Below are positions 17,880-30,844 of a DNA stretch of 47,297 nucleotides, one piece after another. Location of the stretch: positions 1-47,297 of the forward strand of contig NZ_BBPH01000084.1 of NCBI RefSeq assembly GCF_000787695.1, read 5' to 3'. The notes under the pieces were generated by a model that had not been told where the DNA came from, ran no database searches, and saw only the letters and a program-made list of their open reading frames with translations. Positions within the stretch are counted from its first letter, which is position 1, and every line of letters starts with the position of its first letter. Origin of the DNA: Paracoccus sp. PAMC 22219. Its GTDB lineage: Bacteria; Pseudomonadota; Alphaproteobacteria; Rhodobacterales; Rhodobacteraceae. Position numbers and translations under genes: made by a program.

Positions 17880-19910
17880 ATGGCCGCAGATTTTCCCGGA
17901 ACTTCGGGTGACGACACGATCGTGGGCACCGGCGACGGCGACCTGGCTGCTGGCGGCGCCGGCAACGACATCATCCGCGGCATGGATGGCAATGACACCC
18001 TCGACGGCGGCCCCGGCAGCGACACGGTCGAGGGGGGCGAGGGCGCCGACAGCCTGCTGTGGAACGGATCGACCGAAGGCGGCGATCGCGACGTCTATAT
18101 CGGCGGCGACGGGCATGTGCCGGTCTTCGACGGACCCTATGTCGTCGGCATGACGGGGTCCGAGAACTATACCTTCGACCCCTACAACCACAACGGCGGC
18201 GACACGCTTTCCCTGAACATGGGCAGCGATGCCGACATGACGGTCACCTACTCCTCGACCGAGGCGGGGACGGCCACCGATTCGAACGGCAATACCATCG
18301 AATTCCAGGGGATCGAGCGGGTGTTCCTGGGCGACGGCAATCACAGTGTCGATGCATCGAACGCCGACATCCTGTATGTCGACGGCCCGGACCACGAGGT
18401 CGGGATGCGCCTCTATTCCGGCAACGGCAACGACTCGATCATCGGCAGCGCTGGCACCGACTACATCCAGAGCGGCGGCGGCAACGACACCGTCCATGGC
18501 GGCGACGGTAATGACGTGATCGAGACCGGCGGCGGCGACGATTTCGCCTATGGCGAGGCCGGCGATGACGGTTTCCGGTGGGGCAACGGGGGCAGCGACG
18601 CCGCCATCGGGAACGACCTGTACGATGGCGGAGAGGGGTTCAACACCCTGAACGCCTGGCAATCGGCCCCCGCCGACGCGGACGGATCCGCAGAGGGCGT
18701 GCATGTGGTCCTGGACAGCTCGGCTTCGGGCGATATCGACGCCTTGGGCGGCGTGGACGGGCACCTGCGGTTCCTGAACATGGAGAACCTGCGCACCGGT
18801 GGCGGCAACGATGTCATCGACGGATCGGCGTCGGGCGTGAACGGATACCGCGTCTTTGCCGATGCGGGCGACGACAGGATCATCGGCAGTGACGGCAACG
18901 ACACGCTGGAAGGCGGGTGGGGTGCCGACACGATCATCGGGGGCCTTGGCAACGACCAGATCTCGCTGAACGGCGACATCTTCGCAGCCGTCAGCCGCCC
19001 CGACGGCGAGGTCGACACGCTGGTTCTGGGCAACGGCTTTGGCCAAGACACGATCCGCGGTTTCGGTTTCGGGGACGAGCTGGACAGCGACGGCAACCCC
19101 GCCGCGGCGGATGTGCTGGATCTCAGCGGCCTGCAGGATGCCGATGGCAACCCGATCGACATGTCCGACGTCACGATCCGCTCTGATGTCGACCAGTACG
19201 GCAACAATTTCGCAGTGATCTCCTTCCCCAACGGCGAAGAGCTGTGGTTCCAGGGCGTCGATCCCGAAAGCCTGACCCCCGCGCGCCTGAATGGGATGGG
19301 CATCCCCTGTTTCTGCGCGGGCACGATGATCCGCACCCCCGGCGGCGACGTCGCGGTCGAGGATCTGCGCGTCGGTGACCTAGTCGAGACCCGCGACAAC
19401 GGTGCCCGTCCGATCCGCTGGATCGGGGGGCGCGCGCTGGACCGCGTCGATCTGGCCATGGTTCCCAAGCTGCGCCCGATCCGCATTCGTGCGGGTGCGT
19501 TGGGGCAGGGGCTGCCAAGCCACGACCTGATGGTGTCCCCGCAGCACCGCGTGCTGGTCCGGTCCGCCATCGCGCAGCGCATGTTCGGCACGACCGAGGT
19601 TCTGGTCGCCGCGCGTCAGCTGACCTCGCTGGAAGGCATCGACGAGGTGGCGGTGGAATCGGTGGAATATTACCACATCCTGTTCGCCCGGCATGAGATC
19701 GTCTTTTCGAACGATGCCCAGACCGAGTCGCTGTATACCGGCCCGCAGGCGCTGAAGTCCCTGGGCCAGGCCGCACAGGACGAGATCTTTACGCTGTTCC
19801 CGGAACTGCGTGCCGGTCCGGCGGAACCCGCACGGCCCTTCGTTCCCGGCGGCAAGGGCCAGCAGATGGCGCAGCGCCATCGCCGCAACGGCAAGATGCT
19901 GGTCTGCTGA
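17880..19910 (+). CDS. RTX calcium-binding protein with C-terminal Hint domain
   Basis: A 676-residue protein rich in Asp, Gly and Asn. Residues 8-55 and again about 180-225 and 315-360 carry nonapeptide-type repeats (GGAGNDII, DGNDTLDGG, GSDGNDTLEGG) that form Ca2+-binding beta-rolls. From about residue 477 a Hint_2 domain begins with IPCFCAGTMIRTPGGDVAV, followed by VEDLRVGDLVETRDNGARPIRWIGGR in two parts and HDLMVSPQHRVLV. There is no N-terminal signal, consistent with type I export, but no exporter genes are nearby. A GTGAGGA ribosome site precedes the ATG. Such proteins are common in Rhodobacteraceae; the target and the use of the Hint fold (autocleavage or not) are unknown. Confidence 0.88.
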   Translation: MAADFPGTSGDDTIVGTGDGDLAAGGAGNDIIRGMDGNDTLDGGPGSDTVEGGEGADSLLWNGSTEGGDRDVYIGGDGHVPVFDGPYVVGMTGSENYTFDPYNHNGGDTLSLNMGSDADMTVTYSSTEAGTATDSNGNTIEFQGIERVFLGDGNHSVDASNADILYVDGPDHEVGMRLYSGNGNDSIIGSAGTDYIQSGGGNDTVHGGDGNDVIETGGGDDFAYGEAGDDGFRWGNGGSDAAIGNDLYDGGEGFNTLNAWQSAPADADGSAEGVHVVLDSSASGDIDALGGVDGHLRFLNMENLRTGGGNDVIDGSASGVNGYRVFADAGDDRIIGSDGNDTLEGGWGADTIIGGLGNDQISLNGDIFAAVSRPDGEVDTLVLGNGFGQDTIRGFGFGDELDSDGNPAAADVLDLSGLQDADGNPIDMSDVTIRSDVDQYGNNFAVISFPNGEELWFQGVDPESLTPARLNGMGIPCFCAGTMIRTPGGDVAVEDLRVGDLVETRDNGARPIRWIGGRALDRVDLAMVPKLRPIRIRAGALGQGLPSHDLMVSPQHRVLVRSAIAQRMFGTTEVLVAARQLTSLEGIDEVAVESVEYYHILFARHEIVFSNDAQTESLYTGPQALKSLGQAAQDEIFTLFPELRAGPAEPARPFVPGGKGQQMAQRHRRNGKMLVC

Positions 19911-19949
19911 CGCCAGCACCGTCGGCATTCCGATCCCGATAGACAGCAG

Positions 19950-19985
19950 CACGACCGAACCCGCTTTCGGTCGTGTTTGTTTATG
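19950..19985 (+). terminator. Intrinsic terminator after the RTX-Hint gene
   Basis: A 10-base-pair stem CACGACCGAA / TTCGGTCGTG with a CCCGCT loop, then TTTGTTTAT. It also faces the end of modC on the other strand. Confidence 0.8.
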
Positions 19986-19988
19986 TAA

Positions 19989-21079
19989 TCAGGCGGGGGC
20001 GCCGTGCGATGCGCCGATATCGCCCGGGGCCACCGCCACCGTCTTCAAAATCGCATGACAAGGCTGTCCCAGTACAAGGCCCATGGCCGCGACCGAACGG
20101 CGCGTCACCCGCGCGGTCAGCAGGTCGGGACCGACCGTCAGGACAACCTGGGCGTTCGGCCCGTCCTCTGGCGTGATCGCGGCGATGGTGCCGGACAGAA
20201 TGTTCAGCGCCGACAGCCCCTGTGGACGGTCGCGCGATAGGATCACGTCGCGTGCCCCCACGCGCAGACGCACGCGCGCACCCGGCGGGGCGTCCAGTCG
20301 GGCCACGAAGACCGGCCCCGCCGCCGTGTCCAGCCGGGTCAGCCCGTCCACGTCATGGCCCGCGACCCGGGCGGTCAGGACCGATGCCGTGTCCGACCCG
20401 ACCGCGCCAGCGTCGCCCAGGACCTGCGCAGGCGGTCCGATGGCCGCGACCCGGCCCGCCCGCAGCGCCACGACGGTTGTGGCCAAGCGCGCGACCTCTG
20501 CGCTGGAATGGCTGACATAGAGGATCGGGACGCCGCCCTCATCGCGCAGGCGTTCGAAATAGGGCAGGATCTCGGCCTTGCGGGCCTCGTCCAAGGCGGC
20601 CAGCGGCTCATCCGCCAGGATCAGGCGCGGGGCGGCCAGCAGCGCGCGGCCGATGGCGACGCGGCTTTTCTCTCCGCCCGACAGGCACCGGGGCGGCGCG
20701 CCAGCAGCGGGCCGATGCCCAGCATCTGCACCACGCGGTCAAGGTCCGGTGCGACAGCGCCGCGGGGCGCGAACCAGCGCCCGTACAGGAGGTTTTGGCG
20801 CACCGACAGATGCGGGAACAGCCGCCCCTCCTGGAAGATATAGCCCAGACGGCGGCGATGGGGGGCCAGGTGGCGGCGCGCAGCGCTGTCGGTCAGTACC
20901 CAGTCATTGACCGCGATCCGGCCCGCGTCGGTGCGCAGCAGACCGGCGACCGCATTCACGACCGTGGTCTTGCCCGACCCCGACGGACCGAACAGGACCG
21001 TCAGCCCCTGTGGCGCGGTGAAATCCACGTCCAGATCGAACCCCGCAAAGCGGTGCGCCAGGCGGACCTGCAGCGTCAT
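19989..21079 (-). CDS. modC: Molybdate ABC transporter ATP-binding protein ModC (frameshifted as sequenced)
   Basis: The gene spans two frames. The N-terminal part starts at ATG 21079 (MTLQVRLAHRFAGFDLDV), has Walker A GPSGSGKTT and Q-loop YIFQEGRLFPHLSVRQNL, and runs off frame at RRPGA. The -1 frame then reads LSGGEKSRVAIGRALLAAP (signature), LILADEPLAALDEARK (Walker B) and on through a C-terminal TOBE/Mop-like molybdate domain to base 19989. One missing C at about 20687-20690 (GGTGCCTGTCGG in the coding strand) explains it. Restored length is 363 residues, normal for ModC. The start overlaps the modB stop by ATGA. Confidence 0.85.
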
Positions 21080-21783
21080 GCCCCCGCCACCCGGCGGGCG
21101 ACGCGCCGGGCCAGCACCTCTGACAGCAGCAGCGCGGACATGGCGATGACGATCGACACCAGCACCAGACGCCCTGCCGCCGCCTCTCCGCCGGGCGCCT
21201 GCAGCAGGGCATAGATCGCCGATGGAACGGTCTGGGTCTGGCCGGGGATGTTCGAGACGAAGGTGATCGTCGCCCCGAATTCGCCGATGGCCTTGGCAAA
21301 GGCCAGGATCGACCCGGCCAGCACGCCGGGCAGGATCAGGGGCAGGGTCACGGTCGCGAACACCCAAGGTGGGCTGGCGCCAAGCGTGCCCGCCGCGGCC
21401 TCCAGCCGGGGGTCCACCGTCTCGATCGCCAGGCGGATGGCCCGTACCATCAGCGGGAACGCCATGATCGCCGCGGCCAGCGCCGCCCCGGTCCAGCGGA
21501 AGGAAAAGACGATGCCCACGGTTTCCAGCCATTGCCCCACGCTGCCGCGTCGCCCAAAGGTGACCAGCAGCAGATAGCCCGTGACCACGGGCGGCAGGAT
21601 CAGCGGCAGATGGACGATGCCGTTCAGGACCTGCTTGCCCGGAAAGGACCAGCGCGCCAACGCATAGGCGGTCAATATGCCCAGTGGCAGGCTGACCAGC
21701 GTGGCGATCAGCCCGACCCGCAGCGACAGGCGCACCGCCTGCCATTCGGCCGGACCAAGCCAGGATGTGACGGCATCGATCAT
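21076..21783 (-). CDS. modB: Molybdate ABC transporter permease ModB
   Basis: A 235-residue inner-membrane permease with five hydrophobic helices. The EAA-type loop that contacts ModC is visible as EAAAGTLGASPPWVFATVTLP, broken here into EAAAGTLGASPPW and VFATVTLPLILPG. The start at 21783 overlaps the modA stop by ATGA, and its end overlaps modC, so modABC is one transcript. It carries molybdate across the inner membrane. Confidence 0.93.
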   Translation of the reverse strand: MIDAVTSWLGPAEWQAVRLSLRVGLIATLVSLPLGILTAYALARWSFPGKQVLNGIVHLPLILPPVVTGYLLLVTFGRRGSVGQWLETVGIVFSFRWTGAALAAAIMAFPLMVRAIRLAIETVDPRLEAAAGTLGASPPWVFATVTLPLILPGVLAGSILAFAKAIGEFGATITFVSNIPGQTQTVPSAIYALLQAPGGEAAAGRLVLVSIVIAMSALLLSEVLARRVARRVAGA

Positions 21784-22538
21784 TCCGGGATCGTGAAGCC
21801 GAAGTCGGTCCAGACCGTCCGCGCCGCGTCCGACGACAGATAGTCCAGGAAGGCCTGCGCCTGATCGCTGTCCGATTGCGCGGTGACGGCGGCGGGATAG
21901 ATGATCGGGTCGTGGCTGTCGGCGGGAAAGATACCCACGATGGTCACGTCGTCCTGGGCTGCGGCGTCGGTGGCATAGACGATGCCCAGGGGCGCCTCTC
22001 CGCGTGCGACAAAGGTCAGGGCGCTGCGCACGTTGTCCGATTGCGCGACCAAGGACGCGACCGCGTCCCACAGGCCCAGATGGGTCAGCGCGGCCTTGCC
22101 ATAGATGCCCGCCGGGACTGAATCGACCATCGCCATCGACAGTCGCCCCCCGCCCAGCATCGCGGCCAGGACCAGCGTGTCGTCGATGATCACGGGTGCC
22201 GCATCGCCATGCGCGATCAGCACCAGGCTATTGCCCAGCAGGTCGCGGCGCGTATCCGGCCGGATGTCGCCGGACTCTTGGACCGCGTCCATCCAATCCG
22301 CACTGGCCGAGATGAAGATGTCCGCCGGCGCGCCCTGCTGGATCTGGCGGGCCAGAGCGGACGAGCCGGCATAGGACATCACCGCGCTGTGGCCCGTTTC
22401 TTGGCTCCATTGGGTGGCGATGCGGTCCAGCGCGTCGGTCAGGCTGGCGGCGGCAAAGACGGTGACATCGTCCGCAAGCGACGGCGACGTGGTCAGCGCC
22501 AAGCAGGCGGCAAGGGCAAGGCGATGCGGACCGGGCAT
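21780..22538 (-). CDS. modA: Molybdate-binding periplasmic protein ModA
   Basis: A 252-residue secreted binding protein. The start at 22538 (MPGPHRLALAACLALTTSPSLA) gives a signal peptide cleaved near SLA-DD. The mature sequence opens with the ModA hallmark VFAAASLTDALDRIA, then AGSSALARQIQQGAPADIFISA (in two pieces: AGSSALARQI and GAPADIFISA) and later VDSVPAGIYGKAAL. It is the first gene of the mod operon. A candidate regulator site overlaps its leader. Confidence 0.94.
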   Translation of the reverse strand: MPGPHRLALAACLALTTSPSLADDVTVFAAASLTDALDRIATQWSQETGHSAVMSYAGSSALARQIQQGAPADIFISASADWMDAVQESGDIRPDTRRDLLGNSLVLIAHGDAAPVIIDDTLVLAAMLGGGRLSMAMVDSVPAGIYGKAALTHLGLWDAVASLVAQSDNVRSALTFVARGEAPLGIVYATDAAAQDDVTIVGIFPADSHDPIIYPAAVTAQSDSDQAQAFLDYLSSDAARTVWTDFGFTIPE

Positions 22539-22550
22539 GGCGATCTCCGT

Positions 22551-22623
22551 CGGTGATATGTCCGGGTGGATATAACGCAACGGGGGGCCGGCATGGCAAG
22601 CGCTATTTTCCGGCGGACATATC
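22551..22623 (-). promoter_or_regulatory. Inverted-repeat operator region upstream of modA (candidate ModE/Mo-box)
   Basis: Two observations. A 10-base arm GATATGTCCG (22555-22564) is repeated in perfect inverted form, CGGACATATC (22614-22623), 49 bases away. The proximal arm is also part of an imperfect palindrome on the minus strand, CGTTATAT-N10-ATATCACCG (22551-22577), resembling the CGnTATAT...ATAT half-sites bound by ModE-type regulators. The position, 13 bases upstream of the modA start, fits repression when molybdate is plentiful. No modE gene is in the window. Confidence 0.4.
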
Positions 22624-22673
22624 GATGCAGGTGCCGATCAGTCGGAGCGTTGTAACTTGCGATGGATCGGAAA

Positions 22674-22763
22674 TGGCGGAGGCGGTGGGATTCGAACCCA
22701 CGGTGGACTTTCACCCACGTCGGTTTTCAAGACCGGTGCATTTAACCACTCTGCCACGCCTCC
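22674..22763 (-). tRNA. tRNA-Ser (anticodon TGA)
   Basis: The minus strand folds as a class II tRNA: acceptor GGAGGCG/CGCCTCC, D-arm with GGTTAAATGC, anticodon loop TCTTGAAAA with anticodon TGA, a long variable arm (GTGGGTGAAAGTCCAC), and T-arm GTGGGTTCGAATCCCAC. The 3' CCA is encoded. It reads UCA and related serine codons. Confidence 0.95.
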
Positions 22764-22772
22764 GACCGCTGC

Positions 22773-22801
22773 GGACTAGCGCGGCGCGGACGTTTGCGCA
22801 A
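22773..22801 (-). promoter_or_regulatory. Candidate promoter of tRNA-Ser
   Basis: On the minus strand, TTGCGC, 17-base spacer, TAGTCC, with the -10 ending ten bases before the mature tRNA 5' end. The GCGCTAG context of the -10 recurs at other gene starts here. Confidence 0.45.
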
Positions 22802-22805
22802 GCCT

Positions 22806-23309
22806 TCAGCGGGTCAGGGTGACCACGCGGTCGCCGCCCTCGATCTGGATCGCGGACAGGCGCGACAGGCGCAGGAAGCTGATCGGCAGGGCCACCGTGA
22901 TCGCGTCCGTCGCGGGGTTTGCAGGCAAGGCCGCCACGGGGTTGTCGGCAGGTGGCGGGGACGCCACGAAGCGCAGGCGCAGGACGCCGTCCGGGTCGGG
23001 CTGGAGCTGGTCGCCGGACCGCGGCACCGACCTGACCAAGGCGGCCGAGTGATAGCCCTTCACGGGTGCAAAGCCGCGCAGTACCAGCAGCCGACCGTCG
23101 CTGAGCGGTTGCCATTCGGCGCCCAGGATCTGCGGCACTGCGGGGCGGGGGTCCTGGGCCTGGGGATAGCCACCCTCGGGGTCGAGCGTTTCAGCGGTCG
23201 TGACGGTCTGGCCGCGCCAGCCAAGGGGGTTCCAGCCGCTGTCGCCAAGCCGCCCGCACCCGGACAGGATCAGGGCGCCGATCAGCAGTGGCAGGGTAAG
23301 TCTGGTCAT
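22806..23309 (-). CDS. Hypothetical lipoprotein
   Basis: A 167-residue lipoprotein. Start ATG 23309 follows an AAGGGGA ribosome site. The signal peptide MTRLTLPLLIGALILSGC ends in a clear lipobox (ILSGC), so the mature protein is lipidated at Cys18. The rest includes LGAEWQPLSDGRLLVLRGF and a C-terminus with ITVALPISFLRLS. It looks like a small beta-rich periplasmic domain of unknown family. Gene order (tRNA-Ser on one side, divergent sufE on the other) gives no clue to its function. Confidence 0.75.
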   Translation of the reverse strand: MTRLTLPLLIGALILSGCGRLGDSGWNPLGWRGQTVTTAETLDPEGGYPQAQDPRPAVPQILGAEWQPLSDGRLLVLRGFAPVKGYHSAALVRSVPRSGDQLQPDPDGVLRLRFVASPPPADNPVAALPANPATDAITVALPISFLRLSRLSAIQIEGGDRVVTLTR

Positions 23310-23373
23310 GGCGTGTCCCCTTGGCGGTCCTTGGCCCCGTGATAGGCGATCCGGGCCGCGCCGAAAAGCCTCT

Positions 23374-23402
23374 TTGACCTGACCGCCGCGGCGCGCTAGG
23401 CC
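23374..23402 (+). promoter_or_regulatory. Candidate promoter of sufE
   Basis: TTGACC, 17-base spacer, TAGGCC, giving a start point about 20 bases before the sufE ATG. The -35 is good; the -10 is of the GCGCTAG type seen elsewhere in the window. Confidence 0.4.
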
Positions 23403-23428
23403 ATGACCCCTGATATCAGGAGAGACCC

Positions 23429-23838
23429 ATGGCCACCCCCGCCTTCGAGGACATCGCCGAAACCTTCGACTTTCTGGACGATTGGGAAGACCGCTATCGC
23501 CACCTGATCGAGATGGGCAAGGCCCTGCCGCCGATGGAGCCTGCGGTGCAGGTGCCCGCCACCAAGGTCGACGGTTGCGCCAGCCAGGTCTGGATCCTGC
23601 CGCGGATCGAGGGGCGCAGCTTCGATTTCCAAGGCGACAGCGACGCGCTGATCGTGCGCGGTCTGATCGCTGTGCTGCACGCGCTGTACGCGGGCCTGCC
23701 GGTGGATCAGGTGGAGGCGGTGGACGCCCAGGCCGCGCTGGCGCGCTTGGCCTGGACGAACATCTGTCGGCGCAGCGGTCGAACGGCGTGCGTGCGATGA
23801 TCGGTCGGATCAGGCAGCTGGCCGGCGACGCAGGCTGA
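23429..23838 (+). CDS. sufE: SufE cysteine desulfuration protein (frameshifted as sequenced)
   Basis: SufE accepts sulfur from the desulfurase SufS for Fe-S cluster assembly. The first frame begins [19 protein letters not shown] and carries the active-site cysteine in VDGCASQVW and the family stretch [16 protein letters not shown]. Near residue 108 (ALARL) it leaves the family and stops at 23800; the -1 frame gives the expected end [17 protein letters not shown] and runs to 23838. One missing G in the TTGGCC at about 23749-23752 explains this. Restored length is 136 residues, typical of SufE. Its 3' end overlaps that of mnmA by 29 bases. Confidence 0.85.
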
Positions 23839-24979
23839 TCCAGCCGCCGCCCAGCACGCGCGTCCCCTCGGCCTCGTAGAAGACGCAGGCCTGGCCGGGG
23901 CTGACGCCGTCTTCGGGGTCCAGCAGCTCGATCTCGGCACGGCGGCCGGGCAGGGGGCGCAGGATCGCGGGGCGCGGCGGACGGGTGGACCGGATGCGGA
24001 CCAGGCAGGCGATCTCGCCCTCGAAGGCCTGGTCGCCCAGCCAGTTGACCTCGGTCACGGCGATGGTGCGCGTCGACAGCGCCTCGCGCGGGCCGACGAC
24101 GACGCGCCGCGTCTCCGGCTCCAGCCGCAGGACATAGAGCGGGTCGCCGCCGCCGATGCCCAGGCCGCGCCGCTGCCCGATCGTATAGTGGATCACCCCG
24201 CGATGCGTGCCCAGGACGGTGCCCTGCTGATCCACGATCTCTCCGGGATCGGCGGCGCCGGGGCGCAGCTTTTCGATCACCGCGGCATAGTCGCCGTTGG
24301 GGACGAAACAGATGTCCTGGCTGTCGGGCTTGTCCGCCACCGACAGGCCGTAATCGGCAGCCAGGGCCCGCGTTTCCGCCTTGCTGACCAGATGGCCCAG
24401 GGGAAAGCGCAGGAAATCCAGCTGTTCCTGCGTGGTCGAGAACAGGAAATAGCTTTGGTCGCGGTTCGGATCGGCCGCCATGTGCAGTTCGGCGCGATGC
24501 GACCCGTCCTTGCGCTGGATGTAATGGCCTGTCGCCATGCAGTCGGCATCCAGATCGCGGGCGGTTTCCAGCAGATCGCGGAACTTGACCCGTTCGTTGC
24601 AGCGGATGCACGGGACGGGGGTCGCGCCGGCCAGATAAGCATCGGCGAATTCGTCGATCACCGATTCGCGGAACTTGTTTTCGTAATCCAGGACATAATG
24701 CGGAAAGCCCATGCGTTCGGCCACGCGACGCGCGTCGTGGATGTCCTGACCCGCGCAGCAGGCACCCTTTTTCGCCAGCGCCGCGCCGTGATCGTACAAC
24801 TGCAGCGTGACGCCGATCACGTCATAGCCTTCGGATTTCAGCTGTGCGGCAACCACCGAACTGTCCACGCCCCCTGACATCGCCACCACGACGCGCGTCT
24901 GTGCGGGCGATTTGGCGAAACCAAGGCTGTTCAATTCGGGTGCATGCGCATCGGCGCGCAGAGCGGTGGTCAGGGTCAT
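23810..24979 (-). CDS. mnmA: tRNA 2-thiouridine(34) synthase MnmA
   Basis: A 389-residue ATP-dependent tRNA thiolase that makes s2U34 in tRNA-Lys, Glu and Gln. The P-loop is [15 protein letters not shown] (residues 34-48). The candidate catalytic cysteine is Cys127 in [11 protein letters not shown], and the second is Cys224 in [12 protein letters not shown]-terminal PUA-like and beta-barrel domains end at [12 protein letters not shown]. The start at 24979 was chosen by alignment of the N-terminal spacing with relatives in memory; an in-frame start 60 bases upstream is less likely. It has a good promoter of its own. The neighbour sufE works in the same sulfur economy. Confidence 0.94.
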   Translation of the reverse strand: MTLTTALRADAHAPELNSLGFAKSPAQTRVVVAMSGGVDSSVVAAQLKSEGYDVIGVTLQLYDHGAALAKKGACCAGQDIHDARRVAERMGFPHYVLDYENKFRESVIDEFADAYLAGATPVPCIRCNERVKFRDLLETARDLDADCMATGHYIQRKDGSHRAELHMAADPNRDQSYFLFSTTQEQLDFLRFPLGHLVSKAETRALAADYGLSVADKPDSQDICFVPNGDYAAVIEKLRPGAADPGEIVDQQGTVLGTHRGVIHYTIGQRRGLGIGGGDPLYVLRLEPETRRVVVGPREALSTRTIAVTEVNWLGDQAFEGEIACLVRIRSTRPPRPAILRPLPGRRAEIELLDPEDGVSPGQACVFYEAEGTRVLGGGWISLRRRPAA

Positions 24980-25039
24980 GGATGATCTTTCGGCCCGCCA
25001 AAGGCGGTGCTTGTCGGGCGGCAGAGGGATTTGCGTCAA

Positions 25040-25067
25040 AATATAGGCAAATTGGCCGAATTCTCAA
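25040..25067 (-). promoter_or_regulatory. Sigma-70 promoter of mnmA
   Basis: On the minus strand TTGAGA, 16-base spacer, TATATT. This is one of the best -10 matches in the window, with a leader of about 54 bases to the mnmA ATG. Confidence 0.6.
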
Positions 25068-25096
25068 CCCCGTGCGGGGCCGAAATCCCGATCAGG

Positions 25097-25111
25097 CTAA
25101 CCGCACCTTAA
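25097..25111 (+). promoter_or_regulatory. Near-consensus CtrA box upstream of sciP
   Basis: CTAA-N7-TTAA, seven of eight positions of the full CtrA site TTAA-N7-TTAA, 45 bases upstream of the sciP ATG. Confidence 0.6.
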
Positions 25112-25156
25112 GTGGTTTCGACCAGAACTTGCAGAACGTGACGGAAGGACGCTGCA

Positions 25157-25432
25157 ATGTTCGTGAAAAAGACCACAGGCCCGCGGATCGTGACACTGGC
25201 GGATGGCCGCATCCTCAGCGTGGCGGATCTGCCGATGGCCGACACAAGGTGGGTGGCCAGCCGCAAGCAGACGGTGGTGCTGGCGGTATCGCACGGGCTG
25301 ATCAGCCGCGATGACGCGCTGCGCCGCTATGGCCTGTCCGAGGAGGAGTTCGATGGCTGGTGCACGGCGGTCGCCCGCCATGGCAAGGCCGCGCTGAAGG
25401 TGACGGCGCTGCAAAAATATAGACAACCCTAG
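25157..25432 (+). CDS. sciP: SciP (DUF1153), CtrA inhibitory protein
   Basis: A 91-residue helix-turn-helix protein of the DUF1153/SciP family. Diagnostic segments are TLADGRILSVADLPMADTR near residue 13 (D-x-x-x-L-x-x-A-D-L-P), RWVASRKQTVVLAVSHGLI (in the known proteins R-W-V-x-x-R-K), DDALRRYGLSEEEFDGW, and the end VTALQKYRQP. In Caulobacter SciP binds CtrA and blocks its activation of target promoters in G1. Here it lies 99 bases upstream of ctrA in the same direction, each with its own CtrA box, which suggests a local feedback loop. ATG start fits the family length (about 90). Confidence 0.9.
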   Translation: MFVKKTTGPRIVTLADGRILSVADLPMADTRWVASRKQTVVLAVSHGLISRDDALRRYGLSEEEFDGWCTAVARHGKAALKVTALQKYRQP

Positions 25433-25460
25433 GGTGCGTCGCGCACAAGACATTCAAGTG

Positions 25461-25475
25461 GTAACCACATATTAA
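25461..25475 (+). promoter_or_regulatory. Near-consensus CtrA box upstream of ctrA
   Basis: GTAA-N7-TTAA, again mismatching only the first base of TTAA-N7-TTAA, 56 bases before the ctrA ATG. It implies autoregulation. Confidence 0.6.
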
Positions 25476-25531
25476 CCTGTTCGTCAGATTGTCGGGACAT
25501 GACCTTCGGCGAATCGGGGAAAGACCAAGCC

Positions 25532-26242
<711 letters not shown>

Positions 26243-26289
26243 CGCAGCTTCTGGACGATTGCCTGCCCTTGGGCGATACCCGCATCTGA

Positions 26290-30599
<4,310 letters not shown>

Positions 30600-30610
30600 C
30601 CAAGCCAAAT

Positions 30611-30625
30611 GTTCTTAAAAAGTTC
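30611..30625 (+). promoter_or_regulatory. LexA (SOS) box, GTTC-N7-GTTC
   Basis: A perfect direct repeat GTTC-TTAAAAA-GTTC, the LexA operator form of Rhodobacter, Caulobacter and other alphaproteobacteria. It sits 12 bases after recG and 55 bases before the start of the 31-residue gene. A 7-base inverted pair, ATGTTCT (30609-30615) and AGAACAT (30640-30646), surrounds the downstream half. Confidence 0.7.
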
Positions 30626-30680
30626 TTTACCGAATCGAGAGAACATGAGAACAAAGAGGCAACAGAGAGGAGTTGCCGCC

Positions 30681-30776
30681 ATGACCAAAGACACTGCCAT
30701 CGACCTGATCGGGGCTGCCGCGCTCAGCCTGACCACCATTGTCCTGCTGTGGCTGCCCGCCATGCTGCAGGTCTGA
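30681..30776 (+). CDS. 31-residue single-pass membrane peptide under a LexA box (SidA-like candidate)
   Basis: A tiny gene: MTKDTAIDLIGAAALSLTT continues IVLLWLPAMLQV, then stop. A charged N-terminus of about eight residues is followed by one hydrophobic helix, suggesting an N-in inner-membrane peptide. A strong ribosome site (AGAGGAG at 30665-30671, nine-base spacing) precedes the ATG, a LexA box lies upstream, and two hairpins close the unit downstream, so it has every part of a separate transcription unit. In Caulobacter a 29-residue SOS-induced membrane peptide, SidA, blocks division by acting on FtsW. Similar size, topology and control make that role a reasonable guess here, but I see no clear sequence identity to claim homology. 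Confidence 0.7.
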   Translation: MTKDTAIDLIGAAALSLTTIVLLWLPAMLQV

Positions 30777-30796
30777 CCGACTGCCCCGCGACGCAG

Positions 30797-30823
30797 GGAT
30801 GGCGCCCCGCCTGTGCGCCATCC
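30797..30823 (+). terminator. Hairpin downstream of the 31-residue gene
   Basis: Perfect 9-base-pair stem GGATGGCGC / GCGCCATCC with a nine-base loop, 20 bases after the stop. No T-run. It may act together with the next hairpin. Confidence 0.4.
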
Positions 30824-30844
30824 GTCCCCAAAGCTCGCGCACCT

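Noticed and set aside
17880..19300. Tandem DNA repeats in the RTX gene as a mobile or CRISPR-like repeat
   Set aside because: The periodicity comes from the GGxGxD nonapeptide repeats in one reading frame and is protein-level, not a DNA element.
22806..24611. 601-codon reading frame running from the lipoprotein up into mnmA
   Set aside because: Only the last 167 codons, after a ribosome site and signal peptide, look like protein; the rest is shadow of sufE and mnmA.
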